Counted from the stretch's first letter, positions 1 to 7,993 are shown. The stretch: 37,115 nucleotides of DNA from Clostridia bacterium (GCA_017648085.1 JAGCJI010000070.1:1-37115), one strand, 5' to 3'. A program made the numbers and translations. Notes: generated from the sequence alone by a model not told the origin.

Positions 1-266
1 AGGATGGCGCACATAATCGCAAGGTCAAAGACTGTACCCTCCTTCTTGATGTCGGCGGGAGCGAGGTTGATCATAAGGTCGAGGGGAGGGAAGACGTAGC
101 CGCTGTTCTCACACGCGGACTGCACTCTGTTCTTCGCTTCCTTTACCGCCGCGTCGGGCAGACCGACGAGCTCAAAGCGGGGCATTCTGTCCCACGCAGA
201 GCACTCTACCGTGACCTCCAAGCCCTCTATGCCGAGAACTCCGGATGACTATATCTTGGAAAGCAT
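1..266 (-). pseudogene. comM: ComM/YifB-family Mg-chelatase-like ATPase, 5' part, interrupted by a stop
   Basis: This is the N-terminal end of a ComM/YifB protein, an AAA+ Mg-chelatase-like family linked to branch migration in natural transformation. The rest lies beyond position 1. The translated minus strand shows the family's N-terminal domain, including GLPDAAVKEAK and INLAPADIKKEG. The start at 266 has a strong AAGGAGG four to five bases upstream. Codon 6 (positions 251-249) is TAG, where homologues usually carry a tyrosine or another residue, so the frame reads MLSKI-stop-SSGVLGIEG. No good alternative start with a ribosome binding site follows; a TTG at codon 15 is the nearest candidate. 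Either the gene is a pseudogene or one base is wrong. Family assignment is firm; the state of the gene is not. Confidence 0.8.
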
Positions 267-574
267 GGTTTCCTCCTTGAATTCGGATTCTTGCTTCTAT
301 TATACTTCAATCGTCGGAATAAATCAAGAGGGGGGAGGGAAATGCAAAATGCAAAATGCAGAATGTAGCAAGTAAAAACAACTGAATGTTGTTTTTGCGC
401 AGCGAAACCGCCGGGAGCAAGGAGTCGGCAGAGCCGCAGACTTGCGGAGGCGATAGGCGACGACTATGCGACGGTGGCGTAGAAGTGCGGAATGCAAAAT
501 GCGGAATGAGAAAAAACAGATTTGTATAAAAAGTAGAAATTTATATCCAAAATACCCAAAGATTTTAAATCTCG
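267..574. repeat. Gene-free spacer with short AATGCAAAATGC-type repeats and a hairpin
   Basis: I see no gene here. Two blocks of short direct repeats built on AATGCAAAATGC / GCGGAATG occur at about 339-366 and 482-512. Between them is a perfect 9-bp hairpin (AAAAACAAC, loop TGAAT, GTTGTTTTT; 374-396) and a GC-rich stretch (397-480) that is unlike the AT-rich flanks and codes for nothing convincing. The pattern resembles a dispersed intergenic repeat or the remnant of a small non-autonomous element, but no target-site duplication is visible. Confidence 0.45.
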
Positions 575-604
575 TTGAAATGTTATTTTAAAATATGATA
601 TAAT
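575..604 (+). promoter_or_regulatory. SigA-type promoter for the 645-5996 unit
   Basis: TTGAAA (575-580) is followed after 18 bp by TATAAT (599-604), with an extended TG two bases before the -10. It lies about 40 bp upstream of the chimeric ORF. Because that ORF begins with a secreted-protein segment, this promoter probably belonged to the secreted gene and now drives the helicase, methyltransferase and hslO as well. Confidence 0.7.
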
Positions 605-644
605 TGTGTCGTGAAAAAATTTCTGCGCGTAAAAGGAGAAAATC

Positions 645-2096
645 ATGAGAAATTTTAAGAAAATGCTTGTGGTAATCTGCGTGTTTGCACTTCTTACCGT
701 AGGCTGTGTGTTCGCGGCGTTTGCGGCGGATAGCAGCGCAGGTACGGTTGAGGATCTCAACAAGCTTATCGCTACTGCTGAGGGCGCGTCCACCGTTGCC
801 GCAAAGTACAACGCTATTCTCGAGGTAGCCAATTACATTAATACCAAGAAAATCAACCCTTCGGCGGAGGGCTATGACGCTGCTATCGCGGCGGCTCATA
901 AGGTTACCGTTGCGGGAGCTGATGCGTACGTCGCTGTCGTTGACGTTGACGGTATTACTGCCGCTGACGCATACACCGGCATGACAAAAATCGCCAAGCT
1001 TCTCGGTCTTTTCGAGCTTCCCGAGGATACTGAAGGCCTCGCAGAGCTGAGGGCTAAGCTTGATTCCGCGACTGTAAGAGCGGTAGGCGTTCTCATAGGT
1101 GAGATCGACGCTGACATAGAGACCACTCTTACCACCGGTCAGAATCAGATCGTGATAAACAGAGCGAAGAGAATAATCGCGGAGTTCCCCCTTTCGGGTG
1201 ACAGCTACTCCATTGCGGATCTTGAGGCAACCCTTGCAGAGCTTGAGGGGGACGTAGGCGGATTCGATTTTGCCAAGGTCCTTGGTGAATACTATATGGC
1301 TTCACTTTCCGACGACTCGGAAAAGAAAACCGCTTGTCTTCGTTGGCTTCGCGGTGAGTTTGCCACCAAAACGGAGGCGTCCACGATGCTCGGCTTCCGC
1401 GTCAGCACTGTAATTGACGACGATAACTGGTATAATTTTATAAAGCTTTTTGCCTCTCTTGCCGTAAAGCTCGGTTATTCGGGACTTATACTCTTTATCG
1501 ACGAGTGTGTTAACCTTTATAAAATACCAAACAGAATTTCAAGAGAATCAAATTACGAAAAGATACTTACGATATTCAACGATACCTTGCAGGGCAAGGC
1601 GAAGAATCTCGGTGTGATCTTCGGCGGCACACCGCAGTTTCTCGAGGATACAAGGCGCGGACTTTTCAGCTACGATGCCTTGAAAAGCCGCCTTTCCGAC
1701 TCAAGATATTCCGAGCTTGGCTATCAGAATCTCTCGACACCGGTAATTCGCTTGCGCAGGCTTTCCGACAATGAGCTTTTGGCACTTGTTAAAAGACTTG
1801 CAAAGCTCTTCGCACAAAGGGAAGGAAAAAGCGAAATTTCAGTAACCGATGCGGAAATTGAAATGTTTATAACCCACGCGCTTTCCCGTGCGGGAGCAGA
1901 AGAAATGATCACCCCGCGTGAGATCATACGCGACTTCTTAACTATACTGAATATAATGCGCGATAACCCCGGAGCGAGCTTTCCCGACCTTGTCCACAAG
2001 GTCAGCTTTACAGCACAAGAACCCGCATCCACCCCTGGCGTGACGAGCGGCATGCAAACTAAAAATAAAATAAGTTTGTTTGATATTGATATTTAA
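645..2096 (+). CDS. Chimeric ORF: secreted-protein N terminus fused to BrxD/DUF2791 ATPase C terminus
   Basis: The 483-residue ORF has two unrelated halves. Residues 1-28 are a classic signal peptide (KK, hydrophobic core, AFA-A cleavage site), followed by an Ala/Thr/Asp-rich helical region to about residue 190 that I do not recognise. From GGFDFA (205-210) onward it matches the BrxD/DUF2791 P-loop ATPase family: WLRGEFATKTEA (234-245), a Walker B strand with ILFIDE (282-287), the YEKILTIFND region, GGTPQFLEDTRRG and a winged-helix-like end. BrxD proteins normally start with about 170 residues carrying a Walker A loop; that part is missing here. A secreted nucleic-acid ATPase without Walker A makes no functional sense, so this is a recombination scar or an assembly join. 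The start at 645 has AAAGGAG upstream. Confidence 0.8.
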   Translation: MRNFKKMLVVICVFALLTVGCVFAAFAADSSAGTVEDLNKLIATAEGASTVAAKYNAILEVANYINTKKINPSAEGYDAAIAAAHKVTVAGADAYVAVVDVDGITAADAYTGMTKIAKLLGLFELPEDTEGLAELRAKLDSATVRAVGVLIGEIDADIETTLTTGQNQIVINRAKRIIAEFPLSGDSYSIADLEATLAELEGDVGGFDFAKVLGEYYMASLSDDSEKKTACLRWLRGEFATKTEASTMLGFRVSTVIDDDNWYNFIKLFASLAVKLGYSGLILFIDECVNLYKIPNRISRESNYEKILTIFNDTLQGKAKNLGVIFGGTPQFLEDTRRGLFSYDALKSRLSDSRYSELGYQNLSTPVIRLRRLSDNELLALVKRLAKLFAQREGKSEISVTDAEIEMFITHALSRAGAEEMITPREIIRDFLTILNIMRDNPGASFPDLVHKVSFTAQEPASTPGVTSGMQTKNKISLFDIDI

Positions 2097-2120
2097 TTCA
2101 AGGCAGAAAGGAGAAAAAAA

Positions 2121-4340
2121 GTGACTTCCGCAGATAAGGTTTTTTCTCGGTTTCCCGATTTTATTAAGGAATATATCTATTCTCACGGCTGGTCAGAATT
2201 GCGAGAAATACAGCTTTCGGCGGCAGAGGTTATTTTTGAATCCGACAGCAATCTTCTTCTTTCTTCTTCAACCGCATCGGGAAAAACGGAGGCGGCATTT
2301 TTTCCGATAATATCGGATATAGTGGAAAATCCTCCGGAGCAAAAATCGGTGTCGGTCCTATATATTGCCCCCTTAAAATCCCCCATAAACGACCAGTTTT
2401 CCCGTCTTGACGGACTTTTGGATATGACCGGGATACCTCTTACACATTGGCACGGCGACGTTGGTGCATCCCATAAATCAAGACTTCTTAAAAATCCCGA
2501 GGGAATTTTACAGATTACCCCCGAGTCCCTTGAATCAATGGTGATGAACCGTTCAAACGACATACCGCGCATCTTCGGCGGCCTTCGATACGTTGTAATT
2601 GATGAAATTCACGCTCTTATTGGCTCTGATAGGGGAAATCAGGTGATCTGCCTTCTTTCACGTATAGCAAGGCTTATCGGTCACTCCCCACGCAGAATCG
2701 GACTCAGTGCCACGCTTGGCAGCCTTGAAATAGCGGCAGAGTGGCTTGGTGCGGGAAGCGGCAGACATACCGCCGCACCGATTCCGACGCGCGCGCCGCT
2801 TAAATGGCGGCTTGGACTTGAGCATTTCTATATTCAGGACGGCTATGAGGAGCAGACGCGCCGTCCGGATGGCGACCGCGGAGGTAAAGCTATTCTTGAC
2901 CCGGGGTACGAATTCCTTTATGACTCTGTTTTCAATAAAAAGGCGTTAGTTTTCTCCAATTCGCGTGAGGAAACTGAATACGTTACCGCAACCCTGCGCC
3001 AAATTGCACGCGCACGCGGCGAGGACGACGTTTTCCTTATCCACCACGGCAATCTTTCCGCCTCCTTGCGTGAGGATGCCGAGCTTAAAATGAAGGACGA
3101 GTCGGTTATAAATGCGGTTACCTGCGCCACCGTTACGATGGAGCTTGGAATTGATATAGGACGGCTTGAGCGTGTTGCGCAAATAGGCGCACCCACGACC
3201 GTTTCCGGATTTTTACAGCGGCTTGGACGCTCCGGCAGACGCGGGACACCGCCCGAAATGATAATGGTCTACCGTGAGGATACGCCGCTGCCAAACACAC
3301 CGCTTCCCGAAATAATACCGTGGGAGCTTTTGCGTGGAATTGCGATTATTGACCTATATTCGGGCGAAAGATTTATTGAGCCGCCGCGCGTGAGAGAAAT
3401 GCCCTTAAGCCTTGCCTTCCATCAGACGCTTAGTATAAGTGCATCGACGGGCGAGCTTTCTGCCCGTGAGCTTGCAGAGCGCGTGCTTTCCTTGCCCCCT
3501 CTTTCGCACCTTTCAAAGGAGAGCTACCGAGCGCTGCTCGTTTCAATGATAAATAACGATTATCTTGAAATGACGGAAGAGAAGGGGATAATCGTGGGAC
3601 TAGCAGGCGAACGGATAATAAATTCCTATAAATTCTACGCCGTATTCAAGGATAGCGAGGATTATACCGTAAGATGCGATAGCGAGGAAATAGGCACGAT
3701 TACAACACCGCCCCCCGTCGGCGACAGATTCGCCCTTGCCGGCAGAGTGTGGGAGGTCAAGGAGATAGATATCTCACATAGGCTCATTTTTGTAAAGGCT
3801 GTGGAGGGAAAAATGGAAATCTCCTGGCCGGGCGATGGCGGAGAAATACACACTCGCCTTCTTGAAGCTATGCGTGAGGTCCTTTTCAACGGCAAGGATT
3901 ACGCCTTTCTCGGCGATAACGCACGCGAGCGATTGAACAAGGCGCGCACAGTAGCTAAAAATGCCCGAATGGACGAAAATATGCTGGTATTTCTTGGCGG
4001 ACAGAGCTACGTTATATTTCCTTGGCTTGGCACGCGTCCCTTTAGAACGCTTCGCCGACTTATGCAAAAGTATGCCGCGGAGCTTGGAATCTCCGATATA
4101 CAAAGTCAGGGGTGCTGCTACATCACCTTCAAGGCGAAGGGGGACTCGGGAGCAAGGTTTATTGAAAACGTCAGAAATATTATTGAGCGTGACGGTCTTG
4201 ATACCGAAAGGCTTATTTCGGACGGAGAATGCCCCGTCTTTGATAAATACGACGAATATATTCCGCCGGAGCTTCTGCGCACGGCATACGCGCGAGACAG
4301 GCTCTCTGCGGCGGAAGTGATTTTGAGGTTTCGGAAATGA
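2121..4340 (+). CDS. Lhr/BrxHI-like DEAD/DEAH-box superfamily 2 helicase
   Basis: A 739-residue SF2 helicase of the kind found beside BrxD-type ATPases in BREX-related and Ter-related gene sets. Motif I is TASGKT (51-56), motif II DEIH (161-164), motif III SAT (196-198), and motif VI QRLGRSGRRG (366-375). The C-terminal 350 residues match the Lhr-type accessory region in layout. Translation starts at a GTG at 2121 after a good AAAGGAG; the first residues fit the family start (short helix, then the Q-like GWSELREIQ segment). It follows the chimeric ATPase by 24 bp and overlaps the next gene by 4 bp. It looks intact. Its usual partner has lost the ATP-binding half, so its present role is unclear. 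Confidence 0.85.
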   Translation: MTSADKVFSRFPDFIKEYIYSHGWSELREIQLSAAEVIFESDSNLLLSSSTASGKTEAAFFPIISDIVENPPEQKSVSVLYIAPLKSPINDQFSRLDGLLDMTGIPLTHWHGDVGASHKSRLLKNPEGILQITPESLESMVMNRSNDIPRIFGGLRYVVIDEIHALIGSDRGNQVICLLSRIARLIGHSPRRIGLSATLGSLEIAAEWLGAGSGRHTAAPIPTRAPLKWRLGLEHFYIQDGYEEQTRRPDGDRGGKAILDPGYEFLYDSVFNKKALVFSNSREETEYVTATLRQIARARGEDDVFLIHHGNLSASLREDAELKMKDESVINAVTCATVTMELGIDIGRLERVAQIGAPTTVSGFLQRLGRSGRRGTPPEMIMVYREDTPLPNTPLPEIIPWELLRGIAIIDLYSGERFIEPPRVREMPLSLAFHQTLSISASTGELSARELAERVLSLPPLSHLSKESYRALLVSMINNDYLEMTEEKGIIVGLAGERIINSYKFYAVFKDSEDYTVRCDSEEIGTITTPPPVGDRFALAGRVWEVKEIDISHRLIFVKAVEGKMEISWPGDGGEIHTRLLEAMREVLFNGKDYAFLGDNARERLNKARTVAKNARMDENMLVFLGGQSYVIFPWLGTRPFRTLRRLMQKYAAELGISDIQSQGCCYITFKAKGDSGARFIENVRNIIERDGLDTERLISDGECPVFDKYDEYIPPELLRTAYARDRLSAAEVILRFRK

Positions 4341-5104
4341 TATATGATTTAATAGCACCGTTTTACGATTCGGTAAACCGTGATGTAGACTACGTCGCTT
4401 GGGCAGACTTTATAGAAAAAGTATCCGCTCGCAACCCTCTTATCCCAAAGCCGGAGCTTGTGCTTGATCTCGGCTGCGGTACGGGTAAAATGACGCTTGA
4501 GCTTGCCTCTCGCGGCTATGATATGACTGGGGTCGATCTGTCGGTCGAAATGCTTCATATAGCCAAAACCGAGGCGGAGCAAGTGGGGCTTGGCGATAAA
4601 ATACTATGGCTTTCACAGGATATGCGAGCATTTGAGCTCTACGGTACGGTTGATTTAGCGGTATCCTGCCTTGATACCCTAAATCACTTGACCGATACCA
4701 AGTCCTTGAGGCAGTGTCTCCGACTCGTGCATAACTACCTTATACCAAACGGCCTTTTTATCTTCGATGTGAACGGAAAAGGAAAGTTTGAGAGAATTTA
4801 TTCAAATAATACCTACGTGATGGAGGAGGGCGGCGACGTTTGCGTATGGGAGAATTATTATTCCTCATCGCGCGGCATTTGCGACTTTTATATAACCCTT
4901 TTTTCCGAGTGCGAGGACGGCAGATACGAACGGCACGAGGACGTTGAGAGGGAAAAAATGTATACCTTGAGAAGTCTCAAGACAAGCCTTGCCGAATGCG
5001 GCTTTGAATTTATTGGTGCTTACTCTGATTTTGAATTTACCGAGGCCACAGACGATGACGAGAGAATATACGTGGTCGCAAGATGTATAAAGAAAGGAAT
5101 CTGA
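4337..5104 (+). CDS. Class I SAM-dependent methyltransferase (Methyltransf_25-like)
   Basis: A 255-residue Rossmann-fold methyltransferase. Motif I is LDLGCGTGK (43-51); the acidic residue after the second strand is in GVDLS (about 66-70); the middle has SCLDTLNHL, and the C-terminal beta region is typical of small-molecule or unknown-substrate enzymes in Clostridia. Its ATG overlaps the helicase stop (ATGA), which suggests translational coupling, and hslO begins one base after its stop. The substrate cannot be read from sequence. Nothing in it resembles a DNA methyltransferase: there is no NPPY or DPPY motif, so it is not a BREX PglX-type enzyme. Confidence 0.8.
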   Translation: MIYDLIAPFYDSVNRDVDYVAWADFIEKVSARNPLIPKPELVLDLGCGTGKMTLELASRGYDMTGVDLSVEMLHIAKTEAEQVGLGDKILWLSQDMRAFELYGTVDLAVSCLDTLNHLTDTKSLRQCLRLVHNYLIPNGLFIFDVNGKGKFERIYSNNTYVMEEGGDVCVWENYYSSSRGICDFYITLFSECEDGRYERHEDVEREKMYTLRSLKTSLAECGFEFIGAYSDFEFTEATDDDERIYVVARCIKKGI

Positions 5105-5105
5105 A

Positions 5106-5996
5106 ATGGAAAACAAGACGATGAAATCTACGATACTGCGCGCTATGACGCGTGACGGCTCTGCAAGAGTCCTGGTTATCAACTCGACCGCAATGGTTAA
5201 CGATATGATCAAGCTTCATAAGACCTCGCCGACAGCTACCGCCGCGCTCGGCAGAACTGTTACTGCGGCTTCTATGGTCGGTACTATGCTTCCCGAGAAC
5301 GGTGATACCGTCACCTTTTCCTTTACGGGCGACGGTGAGGCAGGCAAGATTATTGCCGTAGCCGATTACTTTGGCAACGTTAAGGGATATATACAGAATC
5401 CCCTCGTTAATCCCCAAAAAAAATCCAACGGTAAGCTTGACGTCGGTGCTGCCGTCGGCAGAGGCAGCCTCTCCGTAATAAAGGACGTTGGTGGGAAAGA
5501 GCCGCAGATAGGCACGGTGGAGCTGGTAAGCGGTGAGATAGCGGAGGATATAGCCTCTTATTTTGCTACGAGCGAGCAGATTCCGACGCTCCTTTCGCTC
5601 GGTGTCCGTGTGGATAAGGATTACACCTGTCTTGCCGCGGGCGGAATTCTCGTGCAGGTGCTGCCTTTCCCCGACGATGCGACCGTCAGCCTCATTGAAC
5701 GCAACGCTGCCGACGTTACGAACGTTTCCCACCTCATCGAGCTCGGTAAGGATAATAAGGACCTGCTTGACATTATAATGCGAGATATCCCTTGTGATAT
5801 CTTTGATACGATTGAGGTTGAATATAAGTGTGATTGTTCTCGCGAGAGAATGAGAAAGAAAATAAAATCCCTCGGTAAAGGCGAGATACTCTCTATGCTC
5901 TCCGAGCAGGAAAAAGAGGGAAAGGCTCGCGAGCTTACTGCCGTATGCCGCTTCTGCAGCACGGAATATACCTTTACTGAAAGTGACCTCATTTAA
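5106..5996 (+). CDS. hslO: Hsp33 redox-regulated chaperone
   Basis: Hsp33 is a cytoplasmic holdase that is switched on when oxidative stress makes its C-terminal zinc site form disulfides. The 296-residue length is normal. The four redox cysteines are present as CDC (242-244) and CRFC (281-284). N-terminal signatures such as ALGRT and GDGEAGKI are also visible. It is the last gene of the plus-strand unit and is followed at once by a strong terminator. A methyltransferase next to hslO is a common arrangement in related Clostridia, so these two genes may be older neighbours than the helicase pair upstream. Confidence 0.95.
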   Translation: MENKTMKSTILRAMTRDGSARVLVINSTAMVNDMIKLHKTSPTATAALGRTVTAASMVGTMLPENGDTVTFSFTGDGEAGKIIAVADYFGNVKGYIQNPLVNPQKKSNGKLDVGAAVGRGSLSVIKDVGGKEPQIGTVELVSGEIAEDIASYFATSEQIPTLLSLGVRVDKDYTCLAAGGILVQVLPFPDDATVSLIERNAADVTNVSHLIELGKDNKDLLDIIMRDIPCDIFDTIEVEYKCDCSRERMRKKIKSLGKGEILSMLSEQEKEGKARELTAVCRFCSTEYTFTESDLI

Positions 5997-6002
5997 ACAG
6001 AG

Positions 6003-6043
6003 AAATCCCCCTTCTGCATAGTATGTAGGAGAGGGATTTTTTT
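6003..6043 (+). terminator. Strong intrinsic terminator after hslO, abutting the next ribosome binding site
   Basis: AAATCCC (6003-6009) pairs with GGGATTT (6033-6039). The helix continues inward with one mismatch and wobbles to CTGCAT/ATGTAG, followed by seven T residues (6037-6043). The T run is directly followed by GGAGGTG, the Shine-Dalgarno sequence of the SOD-like gene, leaving no room for a promoter between them. Confidence 0.9.
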
Positions 6044-6053
6044 GGAGGTGTAT

Positions 6054-6608
6054 ATGAATCAAGGAATTTTAGCATTTTTATCTGAGGAATCGGTGAGGGC
6101 ACACCGCGAATATTTAAATACCCAAAAGCATAAATGGTCTGTGGTCGAGAAAAGCTATCCGGAGTTGAAAGACGGTTTTGAGCATAGAATAAGGAGAATA
6201 GAGCGCGAGGAGAGGGAACGGGTGAGGGAGCTTAAATGCAATATCGCATTTCACGAGTTGTATTTTAATTCATTTGGTGAAAGCTATCAGCACTCACCCG
6301 AATTAAAGTGTCAATTCGGTTCGGAGGCGGAATTTCTGTATCAGCTTTATCTTGCGGCGCAGGATGAGAGAATTGTCGGCGTAGTGGCGACTCTTTCGGG
6401 GCGGAATATAAAAATCGTAAAGCTGGACTCATACGCCGCCATATCGCATCTTACACCGATACTCGCGCTCGACGTAATGGAGCACGCCTACTTCGGTGAT
6501 TATGGCTTTGACAGATGCGCTTATCTAAAAAGCGCGCTTTCTTACTTAAATATTTCGGATATTGATAAAAAAATCCCATGTGGGATTGCAAAAAGAAATA
6601 AACCGTGA
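6054..6608 (+). CDS. Small Fe/Mn superoxide-dismutase-like protein
   Basis: A 184-residue protein with the fold signature of Fe/Mn SODs but strong divergence. The four metal-ligand positions appear to be kept: H17 in the first helix, H67 in AFHELYFNS, D140 and H144 in LALDVMEHAYFGDYG. The usual HHxxY and DVWEHAYY motifs are reduced to single-residue matches, and the loop regions are short. Such SOD-like proteins occur in anaerobic Clostridia; activity is not established for them here. The start is ATG 6054 because GGAGGTG lies four bases upstream; a TTG at 6042 overlaps that site. It has no obvious promoter of its own, so expression may rely on read-through or a promoter inside hslO. Confidence 0.75.
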   Translation: MNQGILAFLSEESVRAHREYLNTQKHKWSVVEKSYPELKDGFEHRIRRIEREERERVRELKCNIAFHELYFNSFGESYQHSPELKCQFGSEAEFLYQLYLAAQDERIVGVVATLSGRNIKIVKLDSYAAISHLTPILALDVMEHAYFGDYGFDRCAYLKSALSYLNISDIDKKIPCGIAKRNKP

Positions 6609-6614
6609 TATAAT
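6586..6614 (+). promoter_or_regulatory. Promoter of the PPi-phosphofructokinase gene
   Basis: TTGCAA (6586-6591), 17 bp, TATAAT (6609-6614), with TG in the extended -10 position. The -35 lies inside the end of the SOD-like gene. A perfect 7-bp palindrome, AATCCCATGTGGGATT (6572-6587), touches the -35 and could be an operator, although the amino acids it encodes may explain part of it. Confidence 0.7.
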
Positions 6615-6648
6615 ATTTTAAAAAACAAAAATTCAGGAGAATAAAACT

Positions 6649-7881
6649 ATGGAAATTTTACGCGGAAACGCAGTCGTCGGTCAGTCGGGTGGACCTACCG
6701 CGGCAATAAATGCAACGCTTGCAGGTGTTATTCGTGGCGCGCTTCAAGCAAAGGGTGAGGGATTTATCAATACCCTCTACGGAATGAGAAACGGTGTCGA
6801 GGGTTTTCTTCGTGAGGACCTTATCGACCTTACCGAAATTTTTTCTGACGCGGGCAAGCTCAAAACTCTCACTACAACCCCTGCCGCCGCACTTGGCTCT
6901 TGCCGCAGAAAGCTTAAGGATTACGAAACCGATGCCGAAACCTATGCAAGACTTCTTGAAATATTCAAGAAATACGATATAAGATACTTCTTCTACATCG
7001 GCGGAAACGACTCTATGGACACCGTTATGAAGCTCTCGAAGTATGCTGCAAATCACGATTACGAGATGCGCGTAGTAGGCGTTCCAAAGACTATAGACAA
7101 CGACCTCGTCGCAACCGACCACACTCCCGGATTCGGTTCTGCCGCGAAATTTGTGGCTACTACAATGAAAGAGGTGCTTCGTGACGTTTCCGTTTATAAA
7201 ATGAAGGCGGTTACTATCGTTGAGATAATGGGACGTGACGCAGGCTGGCTTACCGCCTCTGCGGGACTCGTTAAGCTCTCGGGCGGAATTGCTCCCGACC
7301 TTGTCTATCTTCCCGAGGTTGCCTTTGACCCCGAAGAGTTCCTCGCATCTGTAAATAAGACATTCGAGGACCACCCCGCCGTGCTCGTTGCCGTTTCCGA
7401 GGGCATAAGACTTGCCGACGGAAAGTATATCGGCGAGGGCAAGGGTGCGACCGACGCCTTCGGTCATAAGAGCCTTTCGGGCGCGGCAAAGGTGCTTGAG
7501 GAGCTCGTCAAGGAAAGAATCGGCTGTAAGGTTCGCTCTATGGAGTTGAGCTTGACCCAGAGATGTGCGGGACACATTCTCTCAAAAACCGATATCGACG
7601 AATCTCTTGCAGTAGGTGCAGGCGCAGTAAGTGCCGCAACGTCCGGAAGAACCGGCGTTATGATGACCATTGATCGCGTACCGGGTGAGAGTTATTCCTC
7701 TACTGTTGGCTGTGCGGATATATCCACTATCGCGAACGAGGTTCGCGGTGTTCCGCGTGAATACATCAACGCCGAGGGTAACGGCATAACCGAGGCGGGC
7801 CTTGCATATCTCGCGCCTCTCGTCATGGGCGAGGTTGACGTCGAGTATGAAAACGGTTTGCCAAAGCATATAGTTCTTTAA
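6649..7881 (+). CDS. pfp: Pyrophosphate-dependent 6-phosphofructokinase
   Basis: This 410-residue enzyme interconverts fructose 6-phosphate and fructose 1,6-bisphosphate with pyrophosphate as phosphate donor, a reversible step in glycolysis. The donor-site motifs are of the PPi type: GGND (118-121) where ATP enzymes have GGDG, and PKTIDND (146-152) with lysine where ATP enzymes have glycine. The substrate motif MGRDAGW is at 194-200. The start at 6649 has AGGAG upstream. The gene has its own promoter and terminator. PPi-PFK suggests an anaerobic, energy-sparing glycolysis. Confidence 0.92.
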   Translation: MEILRGNAVVGQSGGPTAAINATLAGVIRGALQAKGEGFINTLYGMRNGVEGFLREDLIDLTEIFSDAGKLKTLTTTPAAALGSCRRKLKDYETDAETYARLLEIFKKYDIRYFFYIGGNDSMDTVMKLSKYAANHDYEMRVVGVPKTIDNDLVATDHTPGFGSAAKFVATTMKEVLRDVSVYKMKAVTIVEIMGRDAGWLTASAGLVKLSGGIAPDLVYLPEVAFDPEEFLASVNKTFEDHPAVLVAVSEGIRLADGKYIGEGKGATDAFGHKSLSGAAKVLEELVKERIGCKVRSMELSLTQRCAGHILSKTDIDESLAVGAGAVSAATSGRTGVMMTIDRVPGESYSSTVGCADISTIANEVRGVPREYINAEGNGITEAGLAYLAPLVMGEVDVEYENGLPKHIVL

Positions 7882-7890
7882 TACAACCTT

Positions 7891-7924
7891 AACGGCGGTG
7901 AAAAACACCGCCGTTATTATTTTA
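7891..7924 (+). terminator. Intrinsic terminator after pfp
   Basis: Perfect 10-bp stem AACGGCGGTG / CACCGCCGTT with an AAAAA loop, followed by ATTATTTT. Confidence 0.88.
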
Positions 7925-7944
7925 CAAAATATTTTCGACAGGTA

Positions 7945-7973
7945 TTGATTTTTTTCTTTTCGTGTGTTATAAT
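7945..7973 (+). promoter_or_regulatory. Promoter of the metK leader
   Basis: TTGATT (7945-7950), 17 bp, TATAAT (7968-7973), with a TG at 7965-7966. It sits about 20 bp upstream of the S-box aptamer, the expected place for transcription start. Confidence 0.75.
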
Positions 7974-7993
7974 GTACGCGTAATTAAATAGTG

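Noticed and set aside
249..251. TAG (and the TGA at 29445-29447) as recoded sense codons
   Set aside because: TAG ends ecfT and TGA ends mraY and the 4337-5104 methyltransferase with proper overlaps to the next genes, so both are working stops here.
645..4340. Functional BREX system
   Set aside because: Only a headless BrxD and a helicase are present; no PglX, PglZ, BrxC or BrxL, and the methyltransferase next door lacks DNA-methylase motifs.
5037..6062. A 341-codon open frame on the minus strand opposite hslO
   Set aside because: It is a shadow of the hslO codon pattern; the sense frame has a clear family match and the antisense protein shows no motif or ribosome binding site.
6572..6587. 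Minus-strand terminator formed by the AATCCCATGTGGGATT palindrome
   Set aside because: It would work on the minus strand, but no minus-strand gene leads into it; the coding sequence and the nearby promoter explain it better.
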